64,000 bases of DNA from Enterococcus casseliflavus NBRC 100478 (GCF_001544095.1 NZ_BCPT01000002.1:1-64000); one strand, 5' to 3'. Shown: positions 28,385-39,451, counted from the stretch's first letter. The notes: generated from the letters alone by a model not told the origin. Made by a program: numbers and translations.

Positions 28385-28507
28385 CAAAAAAGCCTATGAG
28401 AAAAGTCTGATCGATCGACAGGCCTTTTCGAACCAGCCGCTGGGATCGCCAGCAGCCTCGTTGCTTCGTTAAGAACCTTTCGCGGGTTGACTTCAATCAT
28501 AGGTCTT
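28385..28507 (-). terminator. Branched terminator or attenuator between ecfT and truA
   Basis: On minus, AAGACCTATGA (28507-28497) pairs with TCATAGGCTT (28399-28390), one bulge, followed by T6. Enclosed are further hairpins: GCTGG/CCAGC around 28438-28452 and a GAAAAG..CTTTTC arm around 28399-28430. It fills almost the whole ecfT-truA gap. Likely terminates most transcripts before truA. Confidence 0.7.
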
Positions 28508-28510
28508 CGA

Positions 28511-29308
28511 TTATCCTCGTAAGAACACTAACGCTACTGTAAAGAGCGCAAAAACGATGACAACCAATGTGTCCCGTTGATGCCAGTGCAAAATCCGATA
28601 CTTCGTACGCCCTTCGCCGCCTTGATAGCCTCTGGCTTCCATAGCGGTAGCTAGATCTTCCGCACGGTTAAAGCTGCTGACAAATAAAGGAATCAATAAA
28701 GGAACGATCGCCTTCATCTTCTGCAACAGTCCCCCTTCGCCGAAATCGACCCCGCGGGCACGCTGAGCATTCATAATTTTTTCTGTTTCATCCATCAAGG
28801 TTGGCACAAAGCGCAACGCGATCGACAGCATCAGTGAGATTTCATGGACAGGGAAACGGATCGCTTTTAAAGGACGCAAAATGTATTCGATCGCATCTGA
28901 AAGCTCTAATGGAGGCGTCGTTAACGTCAACAAGGTCGACATGAAAATGATCAAAACAAAACGGCAAAAAATAAAAATCCCGTTTTGGACACCAAATTCT
29001 GTGATGTTAAAGATCCACCAAGACCAGTAGACGTCGCCGCCGGTAGTAAATAAAATCTGTAACGCCACAGTAAATAAAATCAGCCAAATCAAAGGTCGCA
29101 CGCCTCGAATAAAGAAGCCAAAATCGATTTTTGAAAAGGAGATACAAAAGAGCGTAAAAGCACCCGCTAATAAATAGCTTTGCCAATTATTCGCCAAAAA
29201 GATAATCGCGATAAAATAAAAACTAGCAATCAATTTGACTCGTGGATCTAAACGGTGGATCAAGGAGTCCCCAGGAATAAAACGACCGAAAATCAGTTTA
29301 TTCATCAT
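28511..29308 (-). CDS. ecfT: ECF transporter transmembrane protein EcfT
   Basis: A 265-residue membrane subunit of the energy-coupling factor module. About five hydrophobic helices and the two cytoplasmic A-R-G signatures (A-Q-R-A-R-G-V-D-F near residue 183 and M-E-A-R-G-Y-Q near 225) that contact the two ATPases. With EcfA1A2 it energises several exchangeable S-components for vitamins and metals; none is encoded here. Its start overlaps the ecfA2 end by 11 bases. Confidence 0.96.
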   Translation of the reverse strand: MMNKLIFGRFIPGDSLIHRLDPRVKLIASFYFIAIIFLANNWQSYLLAGAFTLFCISFSKIDFGFFIRGVRPLIWLILFTVALQILFTTGGDVYWSWWIFNITEFGVQNGIFIFCRFVLIIFMSTLLTLTTPPLELSDAIEYILRPLKAIRFPVHEISLMLSIALRFVPTLMDETEKIMNAQRARGVDFGEGGLLQKMKAIVPLLIPLFVSSFNRAEDLATAMEARGYQGGEGRTKYRILHWHQRDTLVVIVFALFTVALVFLRG

Positions 29309-30164
29309 GGGCAGTCGCCCCCTTTGCTACTAAAACATCTGCCAGTTCATCAGCCGTTAGCGGCAACTGCTCAAATGCCAATCCTCTGGCTTGTAGTTGC
29401 TCCGCAAATGCGGTTGCTGTCGGTACCCCTAACTGCTTTTCTTGCAGCCAGGCAGTATCTTGAAACACAACGGACGGCGTGCCTGCTTTGACGAGACGTC
29501 CTTTTTCTAACACATAGACATAATCAGCATAGTTTGCCACATCATCCATCAAGTGGGTCACTAAAATGATCGTCATGTTCTTTTCCCGATGCAGGCGATC
29601 AAACATTTCCATCATCTCTTTGCGTCCTTGTGGATCTAAGCCAGCTGTCGGCTCGTCTAAGACCAAAACTTCTGGTTCCATAGCCAAGACCCCAGCAATC
29701 GCTACACGGCGCATTTGGCCCCCTGAAAGGTCAAATGGTGAACGTTCCAGAAAACTTTCATCTAAACCTACCAATTGAATGTATTCTTGGGCTAAACCTT
29801 TGGCTGCTTCTTCGGAGACCCCAAAGTTTTTCGGTCCAAAAGCGATATCTCTCGCAACGGTTTCTTCAAATAATTGGGATTCAGGAAATTGAAAAACGAT
29901 CCCGACTTTTTTACGTAACGGTTTTAGATTTTTGTTGTCTGTCTCGGGTTTGATGACTCGCTCACCGATCGTGACCGTGCCAGTCGTTGGTTTTAATAAT
30001 GCATTCAAGTGCTGCAGCAACGTAGATTTTCCGCTCCCTGTATGACCGACTAAGGCGGTATAAGAGCCTTCTTTGATCTCTAAATCGATATCGAACAAAA
30101 CCCGTTGTTCAAACGGAGAATGCGGTTGGTAGGTGAATCCTACTTGTTCAAAACGGATGTCCAT
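29298..30164 (-). CDS. ecfA2: ECF transporter ATPase EcfA2
   Basis: A 288-residue ABC ATPase: Walker [11 protein letters not shown]-loop F-P-E-S-Q-L-F-E, signature [12 protein letters not shown], Walker [14 protein letters not shown]. The F-P-E-S-Q and ..R-R-V signature fit EcfA2 (EcfA'). ATG at 30164 gives M-D-I-R-F-E-Q-V-G; a TTG two codons upstream is possible but less likely. It overlaps ecfA1 by 25 bases. Confidence 0.95.
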   Translation of the reverse strand: MDIRFEQVGFTYQPHSPFEQRVLFDIDLEIKEGSYTALVGHTGSGKSTLLQHLNALLKPTTGTVTIGERVIKPETDNKNLKPLRKKVGIVFQFPESQLFEETVARDIAFGPKNFGVSEEAAKGLAQEYIQLVGLDESFLERSPFDLSGGQMRRVAIAGVLAMEPEVLVLDEPTAGLDPQGRKEMMEMFDRLHREKNMTIILVTHLMDDVANYADYVYVLEKGRLVKAGTPSVVFQDTAWLQEKQLGVPTATAFAEQLQARGLAFEQLPLTADELADVLVAKGATAHDE

Positions 30165-30976
30165 AGCCAATCCACCATCCCTTCTTCAGTTAAGTACGCT
30201 TGCGGTACCGTGACGCCCCGCTGTTTTAGTGCCGCCTTTAATTTTTCAGGAAATGGCAGATCTAAGCCTAGCTCAATCAGTTCCGGACCTGCAGAAAAAA
30301 TCTCTGCGGGTGTCCCTTCGCGGACGAGCTCTCCTTGACGCATCACCAGCACCCGATTGGCGTTGGCTGCTTCATCGATATCATGGGTGATCGAAAGCAC
30401 GGTCAAATTGTTTTTCTCTTTGATTTTTTTGATCGTTGCGATCACTTCTTCACGGCCTTCTGGATCTAGCATACTAGTGGCTTCATCAAGAATGATGATA
30501 TCTGGGCGCAATGCAACGACGCCTGCAATGGCTACCCGCTGTTTTTGACCACCAGAAAGACGTGCGGGTTCCCGGGTCGCAAACTCGCTCATCCGTACTT
30601 GTTCCAGAGCGTCTTTGACACGAACCAGCATTTCTTCTCGCGGGATTCCTTGATTTTCTAAACCGAAAGCCACATCATCTTCCACCGTCGAACCAACGAA
30701 TTGATTGTCAGGGTTTTGAAAGACCATACCGACCATTTTTCGAATATTCCAGATATTTTCTTCATTCAAAGGCAATTCGCCGACAGAAACACTGCCTTCT
30801 TGCGGCAAGATCAAGCCATTGATGGTTTTTGCTAAAGTTGATTTACCAGAGCCGTTATGGCCGATCAACGCCACCCATTCCCCTTTGTTGATGGAAAAGG
30901 ATACGTTATTTAACGCGGCACGCTCTTCTTCGCTATAACGCACAGTAATAGCATTCAATTCAATGATTGGCTTCAT
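30140..30976 (-). CDS. ecfA1: ECF transporter ATPase EcfA1
   Basis: A 278-residue ABC ATPase: Walker [11 protein letters not shown]-loop [16 protein letters not shown], typical of EcfA1, signature [10 protein letters not shown], Walker [14 protein letters not shown] choose ATG at 30976, six bases after AAGGAG; the ATG 15 bases upstream overlaps that site. First gene of the ecf set, 272 bases downstream of rplQ. Confidence 0.95.
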   Translation of the reverse strand: MKPIIELNAITVRYSEEERAALNNVSFSINKGEWVALIGHNGSGKSTLAKTINGLILPQEGSVSVGELPLNEENIWNIRKMVGMVFQNPDNQFVGSTVEDDVAFGLENQGIPREEMLVRVKDALEQVRMSEFATREPARLSGGQKQRVAIAGVVALRPDIIILDEATSMLDPEGREEVIATIKKIKEKNNLTVLSITHDIDEAANANRVLVMRQGELVREGTPAEIFSAGPELIELGLDLPFPEKLKAALKQRGVTVPQAYLTEEGMVDWLWTSVLNK

Positions 30977-31010
30977 GATAGACTCCTTCATTTGCGATTA
31001 ATTCTTTCTA

Positions 31011-31039
31011 ACACTACCAAAAAAGTGCACGTTTTTCAA
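31011..31039 (-). promoter_or_regulatory. Possible ecfA1 promoter
   Basis: Minus strand TTGAAA (31034-31039), 17 bp, TAGTGT (31011-31016), some 35 bases before the ecfA1 ATG. The -10 is weak. Its placement after the rplQ terminator makes a promoter here likely. Confidence 0.35.
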
Positions 31040-31082
31040 TGATTCACGCACGATTTGTCTCCAGATCTTTTTTTCACTTGCC

Positions 31083-31104
31083 ATTACCTGTCTTGACAGG
31101 TAAT
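31083..31104. repeat. 10-bp-arm perfect inverted repeat upstream of ecfA1
   Basis: ATTACCTGTC (31083-31092), two-base centre TT, GACAGGTAAT (31095-31104). It is followed by no T-tract in either direction and sits about 44 bases upstream of the candidate ecfA1 -35, in a region with no gene. It may be an operator for the ecf genes or an RNA hairpin with a CAAG loop. I cannot assign it to a known regulator. Confidence 0.55.
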
Positions 31105-31110
31105 CGAAAG

Positions 31111-31232
31111 TAAAAAAAAAGCACTTTATGATGAGTGCGTACACCTCGAAATACATCGAGGTGTAGGCGCTGAGCTAGACTCGGAAAGTTTCTTCCAACA
31201 TCATAACACTCTTAGTAAACATCTATAAAGTG
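31111..31232 (-). terminator. Branched terminator after rplQ
   Basis: On minus, CACTTTATAGATG (31232-31220) pairs with CATCATAAAGTG (31133-31122), one bulge, followed by about nine T. Inside is a perfect 8-bp hairpin ACACCTCG/CGAGGTGT (31141-31164) and a less stable arm. It ends the large ribosomal transcript. Confidence 0.8.
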
Positions 31233-31247
31233 ATGATAAGTGTGATT

Positions 31248-31628
31248 TTAAACAAGTTCTAGGATAACCATTGGTGCAGCATCTCCGCGTCTTGGTTCTG
31301 TTTTCAAGATACGAGTATATCCACCTTGGCGATCTGTGTAACGAGGAGCGATATCATTGAATAATTTTTGTAATGCTGATTCAATAACTACTTCTTCGTT
31401 TTCTTCACGTACACTTGCAACTTCATTACGAACGAATGCTGCTGCTTGACGACGTGCATGCAAATCACCACGTTTACCTAAAGTGATCATTTTTTCTGCA
31501 GTTGAACGAACTTCTTTCGCACGAGCTTCAGTCGTAACGATACGTTCGTTAATGAATAAATCAGTTGTCAAATCACGCAACATCGCTTTACGTTGGCTAG
31601 ATGTGCGTCCTAGTTTACGATAACTCAC
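31248..31628 (-). CDS. rplQ: 50S ribosomal protein L17
   Basis: A 126-residue large-subunit protein near the exit tunnel; [12 protein letters not shown] is the family N-terminus. The start is GTG at 31628, eight bases after AAGGAGG; longer versions would include the ribosome site. Last gene of the alpha operon, after rpoA. Confidence 0.96.
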   Translation of the reverse strand: MSYRKLGRTSSQRKAMLRDLTTDLFINERIVTTEARAKEVRSTAEKMITLGKRGDLHARRQAAAFVRNEVASVREENEEVVIESALQKLFNDIAPRYTDRQGGYTRILKTEPRRGDAAPMVILELV

Positions 31629-31698
31629 GTGGTTTCCCTCCTTCACTTTCGAATGTTGTATCGGTCAGACGAACCGAACTAACGTAATCGAAAACGGT

Positions 31699-32637
31699 TT
31701 AATCGTCTTTACGTAGTCCTAAACCTAAATCATGTAATTTCACTTTGACCTCTTCAAGAGATTTACGGCCTAAGTTTCTTACTTTGATCATTTCTGGTTC
31801 AGATTTGTTTGTCAATTCTTGTACAGTATTGATTCCTGCACGTTTTAGACAGTTGTATGAACGAACAGATAAGTCTAATTCTTCGATCGTCATTTCCAAC
31901 ATTTTTTCTTTTTGTGTTTCTTCTTTTTCAACCATGATTTCAGCGTTTTTCGCTTCATCCGTTAGGTTAACAAAGATGTCTAAATGTTCAGTCATGATCT
32001 TCGCAGACAAACTCATTGCTTCCAATGGTTCGATTGAGCCATCAGTCCATATTTCCATCGTTAATTTGTCGAAATCATCCCGACGACCGACACGTGTGTT
32101 TTCTACTTGGTAGTTGACACGACGTACTGGTGTATAGATTGAATCGACTGGAAGAACACCGATCGGCATGTCTTCTTTTTTGTTTTCGTCCGCTTGAACG
32201 TAGCCGCGGCCAGGTTTCACTGTTAAGCGAGCATGGAACGTAGCACCTTCAGAAACGGTACAGATATACATATCTTTGTTAAGGATTTCTACATCACTAT
32301 CAACGATGATATCGCCAGCAGTTACTGTAGCAGGTCCTGAAATATCAATTTCAAGGGTCTTTTCTTCATCCCCGTACATTTTCAATGCAAGACCTTTAAT
32401 ATTCAAGATGATTTGAGCAACGTCTTCCCGAACACCCTTAACAGTTGAGAATTCGTGTAAAACTCCATCGATTTGAATATTGGTGATTGCCGCACCAGGT
32501 AAAGAAGATAATAAAATACGACGTAGGGAATTTCCTAGTGTAGTTCCGTAGCCTCTTTCAAGAGGTTCCACGATGAACTTGCCATAATCTTTGTCTTCAT
32601 CAATCTTTGCGATTCTTGGTTTTTCGAATTCAATCAT
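31699..32637 (-). CDS. rpoA: RNA polymerase subunit alpha
   Basis: A 312-residue alpha subunit. The N-terminal dimerisation domain (about 1-228) includes [16 protein letters not shown]; an acidic linker (E-K-E-E-T-Q-K-E-K) leads to the C-terminal DNA- and activator-binding domain (about 245-312, [10 protein letters not shown] and G-R-K-S-L-E-E-V). Lies between rpsK and rplQ as usual. Confidence 0.98.
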   Translation of the reverse strand: MIEFEKPRIAKIDEDKDYGKFIVEPLERGYGTTLGNSLRRILLSSLPGAAITNIQIDGVLHEFSTVKGVREDVAQIILNIKGLALKMYGDEEKTLEIDISGPATVTAGDIIVDSDVEILNKDMYICTVSEGATFHARLTVKPGRGYVQADENKKEDMPIGVLPVDSIYTPVRRVNYQVENTRVGRRDDFDKLTMEIWTDGSIEPLEAMSLSAKIMTEHLDIFVNLTDEAKNAEIMVEKEETQKEKMLEMTIEELDLSVRSYNCLKRAGINTVQELTNKSEPEMIKVRNLGRKSLEEVKVKLHDLGLGLRKDD

Positions 32638-32716
32638 TCTTATCTATTACCCCTTTCAAAACGAAAAGTGTCTTGTTCAATGACGTATTTGTTACACTCA
32701 AAATGAGCAGCACTCA

Positions 32717-33106
32717 TTAAACACGACGGCGTTTTGGAGGGCGGCATCCATTATGAGGGACTGGAGTCACGTCACGGATCGCACTCACTTCCAAACCTGC
32801 TGCTTGTAATGAACGAATTGCTGCTTCACGTCCAGAACCAGGTCCTTTAACTGTTACTTCAACAGTTCTTAATCCGTGTTCCATTGCTGCTTTGGTAGCT
32901 GTTTCTGCTGCCATTTGAGCGGCAAAAGGAGTAGATTTTTTGCTTCCTTTGAAACCTAATGAACCAGCTGATGACCATGCTAATGCATTACCATGAGTAT
33001 CAGTGATCATTACGATTGTATTATTGAATGTTGAGTGAATATGTGCAATACCCGCTTCAATATTCTTTTTCACACGGCGTTTACGACTCACTTTTTTTGC
33101 TGCCAT
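32717..33106 (-). CDS. rpsK: 30S ribosomal protein S11
   Basis: A 129-residue platform protein. Contains [13 protein letters not shown] and the C-terminal [10 protein letters not shown]. Located between rpsM and rpoA. Confidence 0.98.
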   Translation of the reverse strand: MAAKKVSRKRRVKKNIEAGIAHIHSTFNNTIVMITDTHGNALAWSSAGSLGFKGSKKSTPFAAQMAAETATKAAMEHGLRTVEVTVKGPGSGREAAIRSLQAAGLEVSAIRDVTPVPHNGCRPPKRRRV

Positions 33107-33133
33107 GAAGTTTTAACCTCCTTCACTTAGGAA

Positions 33134-33499
33134 TTATTTTTTCTTGCCTGCGACTGTTTTAGACGGGCCTTTACGAGTACGTGCATTGTTTTTCGTGTTT
33201 TGTCCACGAACTGGCAATCCACGGCGATGACGGATTCCACGGTAAGAACCGATTTCCATCAATCGTTTGATGTTTAAGTTCACTTCACGACGAAGGTCAC
33301 CTTCAACTTTTAATTTATCAACTTCCGCACGGATAGCATCTGTTTGTTCATTCGTTAAATCACGAACGCGAACTTCTTCAGACACGCCAGCGTCAGCTAA
33401 AATTTGTTTTGCAGTCGTGTTACCAATACCATAGATATAAGTAAGTGAAACGACCACACGTTTATCACGAGGAATATCTACTCCTGCAATACGAGCCAT
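33134..33499 (-). CDS. rpsM: 30S ribosomal protein S13
   Basis: A 121-residue small-subunit head protein that touches the P-site tRNA. Begins [10 protein letters not shown] and ends in a basic tail with R-T-R-K-G-P. Follows rpmJ, in standard order. Confidence 0.98.
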   Translation of the reverse strand: MARIAGVDIPRDKRVVVSLTYIYGIGNTTAKQILADAGVSEEVRVRDLTNEQTDAIRAEVDKLKVEGDLRREVNLNIKRLMEIGSYRGIRHRRGLPVRGQNTKNNARTRKGPSKTVAGKKK

Positions 33500-33516
33500 A
33501 TTTGTTACACCTCCGA

Positions 33517-33633
33517 TTATCCTTGACGTTGTTTATGTTTTGGATTTGCTGGGCAAATCACCATAACGCGTCCTTTACGACGAATTACTTTACAATGTTC
33601 GCACATTGGTTTTACTGATGGTCTTACTTTCAT
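33517..33633 (-). CDS. rpmJ: 50S ribosomal protein L36
   Basis: A 38-residue protein, [15 protein letters not shown] then [14 protein letters not shown]. It keeps the C-x2-C..C..H zinc ribbon, so it is the zinc-binding form. Preceded by AGGAGG. Lies between infA and rpsM. Confidence 0.96.
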   Translation of the reverse strand: MKVRPSVKPMCEHCKVIRRKGRVMVICPANPKHKQRQG

Positions 33634-33665
33634 GATAATACCTCCTGTGGTTTTACGGAGTACAA

Positions 33666-33884
33666 TTATTTAAAGCGATAAGTAATGCGGCCACGGTTCA
33701 GATCATACGGGGATAATTCCACCGTCACTTTGTCTCCAGGTAAAATACGAATGTAGTGCATCCGGATCTTACCAGAAACGGTCGCTAGAACTTGGTGTCC
33801 GTTTTCCAATTCTACTTTAAACATTGCATTCGGCAAAGTTTCGACGACTGTACCTTCGACTTCAATCATATCTTCTTTTGCCAC
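33666..33884 (-). CDS. infA: Translation initiation factor IF-1
   Basis: A 72-residue OB-fold factor that blocks the ribosomal A site during initiation; [12 protein letters not shown] at the N-terminus and R-I-T-Y-R-F-K at the end. The GTG at 33884 follows AAGGAGG by eight bases and gives the exact family length; longer readings are artefacts. A promoter lies upstream at 34002-34030, so infA-rpmJ-rpsM-rpsK-rpoA-rplQ can be made without the S10 promoter. Confidence 0.96.
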   Translation of the reverse strand: MAKEDMIEVEGTVVETLPNAMFKVELENGHQVLATVSGKIRMHYIRILPGDKVTVELSPYDLNRGRITYRFK

Positions 33885-34001
33885 GCACAGTACCTCCTTG
33901 TACTTGTGATTTTCACACGATAAAATGGCGGAAACTCGGTTCCCACCTGATATTCTCAAACTATGCTCCTACTTAATAAAAAGTAGAAGTCGGACTGACA
34001 T

Positions 34002-34030
34002 ATTCTATCATATCCTGTCAAAGATTTCAA
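34002..34030 (-). promoter_or_regulatory. Internal promoter upstream of infA
   Basis: Minus strand TTGAAA (34025-34030), 17 bp, TAGAAT (34002-34007), about 118 bases before the infA GTG. The leader can fold: CTACTT/AAGTAG (33969-33986) and a GGTGGGAA/TTTCCGCC arm near 33925-33945. Confidence 0.65.
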
Positions 34031-34072
34031 GAGAAAGTTTTAAGCTGCAAGTTGGACTCGGGCAATCTATGA

Positions 34073-34768
<696 letters not shown>

Positions 34769-34777
34769 TCAATAACT

Positions 34778-36073
34778 TTAATTGATGAAACCAGTATATT
34801 TCCGTTTCAGCATAAGCCCTTCTAACTGCTTGGCAGTATCAAGTGCCACACCGATAATGATCAATAGACTCGTTCCACCTAGACCGATCGATTGCGGTAG
34901 ATTCCAAGCCATCTGAGCGATGATTGGAAGTAAAGCAACCAATCCTAAAAAGATCGATCCAACCGTGCTTAATCGCATCAACAAACGTGATACATATTCT
35001 TCGGTTCCTTTACCAGGACGCACACTCGGAATGTAACTTCCTTGTTTTTGCAAGTTTTCCGCTAATTTCTCAGGGTTTACTTGAACAAATGCGTAGAAGA
35101 AAGTAAACGCAACGATCAAGACAGTATAGATGATCGCACCCGGTACAGTGTTATAACTAAAGATCGTTTGCACCACTTCGTACCAAGTTTCTCCTCTATA
35201 TGAACTACCTAATGCTTGAATGATCGCATTTGGTGTTGTAATAAAAGAACTGGCAAAGATAACTGGGATAACCCCGGCAGCATTTACTTTCAAAGGAAGG
35301 TAACTGCTGGTAGGCGCTCCTGCTACCCGTTTTGTATATTGGATCGGAATCTTGCGTTCTGCTTGTTGAACATACGTTACTAAAGTAATGACGATCAACA
35401 CAGCGATCACAAGCAGCGCCATAAAGATAGCATTTAGCCAGATATCCGATTGATCCACGTTAATGAAGTAATCTTCAATCAATTCTTTGATGCTTGCTGG
35501 TAAGCGTGAAATGATTCCTGCAAAGATGATCATTGACACACCGTTTCCGATACCACGCTCGGTGATCTGCTCTCCTAACCAAGTGACTAACATCGTTCCG
35601 GCTGTTAAAATCAGACCGATCACGATATAGGTTGCCATATTAGGATTGTTTACAAACCCGAGTTGAGTGTAATAGTTAAATCCAGCCGTTAATGTCATGG
35701 ATTGGACAAAGCCCAATACCAACGTCAAGTAACGTGTTGCCTGATTTAGTTTCTTACGACCCACTTCACCTTGCTTCGACCATTCAACAAATTTAGGGAC
35801 GATATCCATCTGCAACAACTGAATAACAATTGAGGCAGTGATGTAAGGCGAAACCCCCATCGAGAAAATCGAAAATTGTTGCATGGCGCCACCACTTACC
35901 AAGTTTAACATGTTTAAAAATGGTAGATCTGCGATGGTGTTTAGGCGACTTGCGTCTACGCCTGGCACAGTAATATGTGTTCCCAGACGAAAGACAAACA
36001 AGATTAAGACGGTGAACAATATTCTGGATCTAATATCCTTAACCTTAAAGGCATCCTTCAATAGTCTGATCAT
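34778..36073 (-). CDS. secY: Protein translocase subunit SecY
   Basis: A 431-residue channel subunit with ten predicted membrane helices; G-V-S-P-Y-I-T-A-S-I-V-I-Q-L-L in helix 2 and plug region, and the Y-V-Q-Q-A-E-R-K-I-P-I-Q-Y loop. Its ATG overlaps the rplO stop by one base (TAATG), so it is translationally coupled to L15. Confidence 0.98.
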   Translation of the reverse strand: MIRLLKDAFKVKDIRSRILFTVLILFVFRLGTHITVPGVDASRLNTIADLPFLNMLNLVSGGAMQQFSIFSMGVSPYITASIVIQLLQMDIVPKFVEWSKQGEVGRKKLNQATRYLTLVLGFVQSMTLTAGFNYYTQLGFVNNPNMATYIVIGLILTAGTMLVTWLGEQITERGIGNGVSMIIFAGIISRLPASIKELIEDYFINVDQSDIWLNAIFMALLVIAVLIVITLVTYVQQAERKIPIQYTKRVAGAPTSSYLPLKVNAAGVIPVIFASSFITTPNAIIQALGSSYRGETWYEVVQTIFSYNTVPGAIIYTVLIVAFTFFYAFVQVNPEKLAENLQKQGSYIPSVRPGKGTEEYVSRLLMRLSTVGSIFLGLVALLPIIAQMAWNLPQSIGLGGTSLLIIIGVALDTAKQLEGLMLKRKYTGFIN

Positions 36074-36513
36074 TAGATCACCTCGATTGATCCACCAGCA
36101 GCAACGATTGCTTCTTCAGCTGCTTTTGAGAATTTAGCTGCTTTCACAGTCAATTTCTTCGTTAATTCTCCATTAGCTAATACTTTGATTCCAGCTTTTT
36201 CGTCTTTGACGATTCCAGCTTCGTGTAAAGCAACAGGTGTTACTTCAGCACCGTCTTCAAAGCGGTTCAAGACATCAAGATTGATGACTGCATATTCTTT
36301 GCGGTTCACATTTGTAAAGCCACGTTTTGGTAAACGACGGAACAATGGTGTTTGTCCACCTTCGAATCCTAGACGTACTCCGCCGCCTGAACGAGCTTTT
36401 TGACCTTTTTGTCCACGTCCAGCTGTTTTACCGTTACCAGATGAAGTTCCTCGACCGACACGGTTACGTACTTGGCGTGAGCCTTCTGATGGTTTTAATT
36501 CATGAAGTTTCAT
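36073..36513 (-). CDS. rplO: 50S ribosomal protein L15
   Basis: A 146-residue protein with the Gly/Arg/Lys-rich N-terminal extension ([17 protein letters not shown]) that penetrates 23S rRNA. Standard place between rpmD and secY. Confidence 0.98.
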   Translation of the reverse strand: MKLHELKPSEGSRQVRNRVGRGTSSGNGKTAGRGQKGQKARSGGGVRLGFEGGQTPLFRRLPKRGFTNVNRKEYAVINLDVLNRFEDGAEVTPVALHEAGIVKDEKAGIKVLANGELTKKLTVKAAKFSKAAEEAIVAAGGSIEVI

Positions 36514-36553
36514 AGGTTTGGCACCTCCTTAATCAAACTAGATCTGCTGATCC

Positions 36554-36733
36554 TTAGACCTCTTCAACGTCCACTAAGTGAGAAACAGTGTTAACCATGC
36601 CTTTGATTGCATCATTAGCAGGTTTTACAACTGTTGAATTCAACTTTGTAAGACCTAACGCTTTAACAGTATCACGTTGGTTTTGGGGACGTCCGATAAT
36701 ACTGCGTTTTAAAGTAATTTTCAATTCAGCCAT
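36554..36733 (-). CDS. rpmD: 50S ribosomal protein L30
   Basis: A 59-residue protein: [11 protein letters not shown], then [15 protein letters not shown], ending H-L-V-D-V-E-E-V. Ribosome site AGGAGG upstream. It lies between rpsE (13 bases) and rplO. Short, hence easy to miss. Confidence 0.95.
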   Translation of the reverse strand: MAELKITLKRSIIGRPQNQRDTVKALGLTKLNSTVVKPANDAIKGMVNTVSHLVDVEEV

Positions 36734-36746
36734 TATAGTGTCCTCC

Positions 36747-37247
36747 TTAACCGATTAATTCTTCTACTGATTTGCCGCGAAGTGCTGCCACTTCTTCAGC
36801 GCGTTTTAATTGTTTTAAACCTTCAACTGTTGCGCGAACAACGTTGATTGGTGTGTTAGAACCTAAAGATTTAGATGTGATATCAGCTACCCCAGCTAAT
36901 TCCAATACGGCACGAACTGGTCCACCAGCAGCTACCCCAGAACCTTCTACAGCAGGTTTCATAAGGATGCGTCCGCCGCCGAATACACCGATAACTTCGT
37001 GAGGGATTGTAGAACCAACCATTGGTACTTCCACCAAGTTTTTCTTCGCGTCTTCGATTGCTTTACGGATTGCTTCTGGTACTTCTTGTGCTTTACCAGT
37101 ACCGAAACCTACGTGTCCGTTTTTGTCACCGACAACAACTAATGCAGCAAAACGTAGACGACGTCCACCTTTAACAACTTTAGTTACACGGTTGATCGCA
37201 ACAACGCGGTCTTCTAATTCCAAATGTTTTGGATCAATATAAACCAT
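36747..37247 (-). CDS. rpsE: 30S ribosomal protein S5
   Basis: A 166-residue protein needed for decoding accuracy and mRNA unwinding. N-terminal dsRBD-like domain (about 11-75: [20 protein letters not shown]) and C-terminal beta-alpha domain. Standard order in the spc operon. Confidence 0.98.
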   Translation of the reverse strand: MVYIDPKHLELEDRVVAINRVTKVVKGGRRLRFAALVVVGDKNGHVGFGTGKAQEVPEAIRKAIEDAKKNLVEVPMVGSTIPHEVIGVFGGGRILMKPAVEGSGVAAGGPVRAVLELAGVADITSKSLGSNTPINVVRATVEGLKQLKRAEEVAALRGKSVEELIG

Positions 37248-37267
37248 GAATGGTGTTCCTCCTTCTC

Positions 37268-37624
37268 TTAAAATTCCAGTCCATTTTCGCGAGCTGCTTC
37301 AGCTAAAGCTGCTACACGGCCATGGTAAAGGTATCCACCACGGTCAAAGACTACTACTTTAATACCTTTTGCTGCTGCACGTTCTGCGACTAATTTACCG
37401 ACAGCTTGTGCTTGTTCAGTTTTTGTTGCACCTGAAACTTCTTTGTCTAAGGCAGAGGCACTTGCTAGCGTCACACCCGCTACGTCATCAATTACTTGTG
37501 CGTAGATGTTTTTGTTCGAACGGAACACGTTTAAGCGTGGGCACTCAGCAGTACCAGAGATTTTGTTACGTACACGACGATGTCTTTTCTGACGTGTCTT
37601 GTTTTTATCTGGTTTTGTAATCAC
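37268..37624 (-). CDS. rplR: 50S ribosomal protein L18
   Basis: A 118-residue 5S-rRNA-binding protein; [15 protein letters not shown] and C-terminal [15 protein letters not shown] start with AGAGGTG upstream. Confidence 0.97.
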   Translation of the reverse strand: MITKPDKNKTRQKRHRRVRNKISGTAECPRLNVFRSNKNIYAQVIDDVAGVTLASASALDKEVSGATKTEQAQAVGKLVAERAAAKGIKVVVFDRGGYLYHGRVAALAEAARENGLEF

Positions 37625-37681
37625 AATTTGTCACCTCTTTTAATTTTGCTAGCCTAAGCTGCTAGTCGTAAAGAATTACGA

Positions 37682-38218
37682 CTATTTACCAGTTTTACCT
37701 TCTTTACGGCGTACAAATTCGCCAACATAACGAATTCCTTTGCCTTTGTAAGGTTCTGGAGGACGAACGCCACGGATATTGGCAGCCAATTCGCCAACGA
37801 CTTCTTTATCTGATCCTTTAACGATCACAGAAGTGTTTGAAGGAACTTCGATTTCGATTCCAGCTGGCGCTTCGATTTCAACTGGATGAGAGTAACCAAC
37901 GTTCAACACAAGTTTTTTCCCTTGTAATTGAGCACGGTACCCAACCCCGATTAATTCTAACGCTTTTTGGAAACCTTCAGAAACACCAACAACCATGTTG
38001 TTGAAGTTTGCACGGGTAGTTCCGTGGATAGTTTTCATTTCTTTACTATCATTTGGACGAGTGAATGTTACTTCGTTTCCTTCGATATTCATTGTGATAT
38101 CAGAAGAGAAAGTACGTGTTAATTCACCTTTAGGTCCTTTAACTGTAATGTCGTTTCCGTTTTGCTTGATTTCAACACCAGCAGGAAGAACGACGATCTT
38201 ATTACCGATACGACTCAC
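37682..38218 (-). CDS. rplF: 50S ribosomal protein L6
   Basis: A 178-residue protein of two repeated L6 domains (about 1-82 and 83-178), with the C-terminal [11 protein letters not shown] signature. GTG start nine bases after AGGAGG. Confidence 0.98.
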   Translation of the reverse strand: MSRIGNKIVVLPAGVEIKQNGNDITVKGPKGELTRTFSSDITMNIEGNEVTFTRPNDSKEMKTIHGTTRANFNNMVVGVSEGFQKALELIGVGYRAQLQGKKLVLNVGYSHPVEIEAPAGIEIEVPSNTSVIVKGSDKEVVGELAANIRGVRPPEPYKGKGIRYVGEFVRRKEGKTGK

Positions 38219-38249
38219 TTAGAGGCACCTCCTTGTGGAATATTTTAAA

Positions 38250-38648
38250 TTACCATACATAAGCGACTACTTCGCCGCCAACATTTTTTGCTCTAGCTTC
38301 TTTGTCAGTGATTACACCGTCAGAAGTTGAGATAATCGCGATTCCTAGACCATTCAATACTTTTGGTACTTCGTCAGCTTTGACATAAGCACGCAAGCCT
38401 GGTTTAGAGATACGTTTTAAGTTTGTGATAACACGTTCACCGTTTTTACCGTATTTAAGAAATACGCGGATCACGCCTTGTTTGTCATCTTCAATGTATT
38501 CAACATCGCGGACGAAACCTTCACGTTTCAAGATTTCAGCGATATCACGTTTGATTTTTGAAGCAGGTACTTCTAGGCTTTCGTGTTTAACCATGTTTGC
38601 GTTACGCACGCGCGTTAGAAAATCTGCAATTGGATCTGTCATGACCAT
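38250..38648 (-). CDS. rpsH: 30S ribosomal protein S8
   Basis: A 132-residue central-domain protein, beginning [20 protein letters not shown] lies 11 bases before the first ATG, 17 before the second, so the longer form is used. Ends G-G-E-V-V-A-Y-V-W as usual. Confidence 0.97.
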   Translation of the reverse strand: MVMTDPIADFLTRVRNANMVKHESLEVPASKIKRDIAEILKREGFVRDVEYIEDDKQGVIRVFLKYGKNGERVITNLKRISKPGLRAYVKADEVPKVLNGLGIAIISTSDGVITDKEARAKNVGGEVVAYVW

Positions 38649-38680
38649 GGGATAATTTACCTCCTTTATGCGAGTATAGT

Positions 38681-38866
38681 TTACCAGCTAGCTTTCTTCA
38701 CGCCGGGAATTTGTCCTTTATAGGCAAGTTCGCGGAAGCAAATACGGCAAAGATGAAATTTACGATAAACTGAATGTGGACGTCCGCAACGTTCACAACG
38801 AGTGTATTCTTGCGTTGAGAATTTAGCAGGGCGTTTGTTTTTAGCAATCATTGATTTTTTAGCCAC
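38681..38866 (-). CDS. rpsN: 30S ribosomal protein S14, zinc type
   Basis: A 61-residue S14 of type Z (also named rpsZ): C-E-R-C-G-R-P then L-C-R-I-C-F-R-E, the four cysteines that bind zinc. Ends in K-K-A-S-W. Lies between rplE and rpsH. A zinc-free paralogue, if present, is not in this window. Confidence 0.97.
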   Translation of the reverse strand: MAKKSMIAKNKRPAKFSTQEYTRCERCGRPHSVYRKFHLCRICFRELAYKGQIPGVKKASW

Positions 38867-38884
38867 GTAGTTCGCCTCCTTTTT

Positions 38885-39424
38885 TTATTTTTGGAATGGC
38901 ATGCCTAATTGTGTCAACAATTCACGAGATTCTTCATCTGTGTTTGCTGTTGTTACAATCACGATATCCATACCACGTACTTTGTCGATCAAATCATAAT
39001 CTACTTCAGGGAAAATCAATTGTTCTTTGATACCTAAAGTGTAGTTTCCGCGTCCGTCGAACGCTTTTTTGCTCACACCGTGGAAGTCACGGACACGTGG
39101 CAATGACACACTTACTAGTTTATCTAAGAATTCATACATTCTTTCGCCGCGTAGTGTTACTTTCGCACCGATTGGCATTCCTTCACGTAAACGGAATCCT
39201 GCGATAGATTTTTTCGCTTTTGTGATCAATGGTTTTTGACCTGAGATCAATTGTAATTCTTCAACAGCTTTGTCTAAGTTTTTAGCATTAGAAACAGCGT
39301 CACCGACACCCATGTTGATAACGATTTTATCAACTTTTGGTGCTTCCATGATTGAGCTGTAGTTAAATTTGTCCATTAATGATGGGACAACTTCTTTTGA
39401 ATATTTTTCTTTAAGGCGGTTCAT
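38885..39424 (-). CDS. rplE: 50S ribosomal protein L5
   Basis: A 179-residue protein that binds 5S rRNA and contacts P-site tRNA; conserved K-I-V-I-N-M-G-V-G and [10 protein letters not shown] segments. Standard spc order. Confidence 0.98.
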   Translation of the reverse strand: MNRLKEKYSKEVVPSLMDKFNYSSIMEAPKVDKIVINMGVGDAVSNAKNLDKAVEELQLISGQKPLITKAKKSIAGFRLREGMPIGAKVTLRGERMYEFLDKLVSVSLPRVRDFHGVSKKAFDGRGNYTLGIKEQLIFPEVDYDLIDKVRGMDIVIVTTANTDEESRELLTQLGMPFQK

Positions 39425-39451
39425 CTGTTAGCCCCTCCTTCCTTCATCAGA

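Noticed and set aside
31094-31104. A plus-strand promoter from the TTGACA inside the inverted repeat
   Set aside because: No -10 stands at the right distance, and no plus-strand gene follows.
36554-36733. A possible one-base frameshift in rpmD (L30) in a run of A
   Set aside because: On a first reading the A-run seemed one base too long. Recounting against the fixed end of rpsE shows four A, and the gene reads through as 59 residues.
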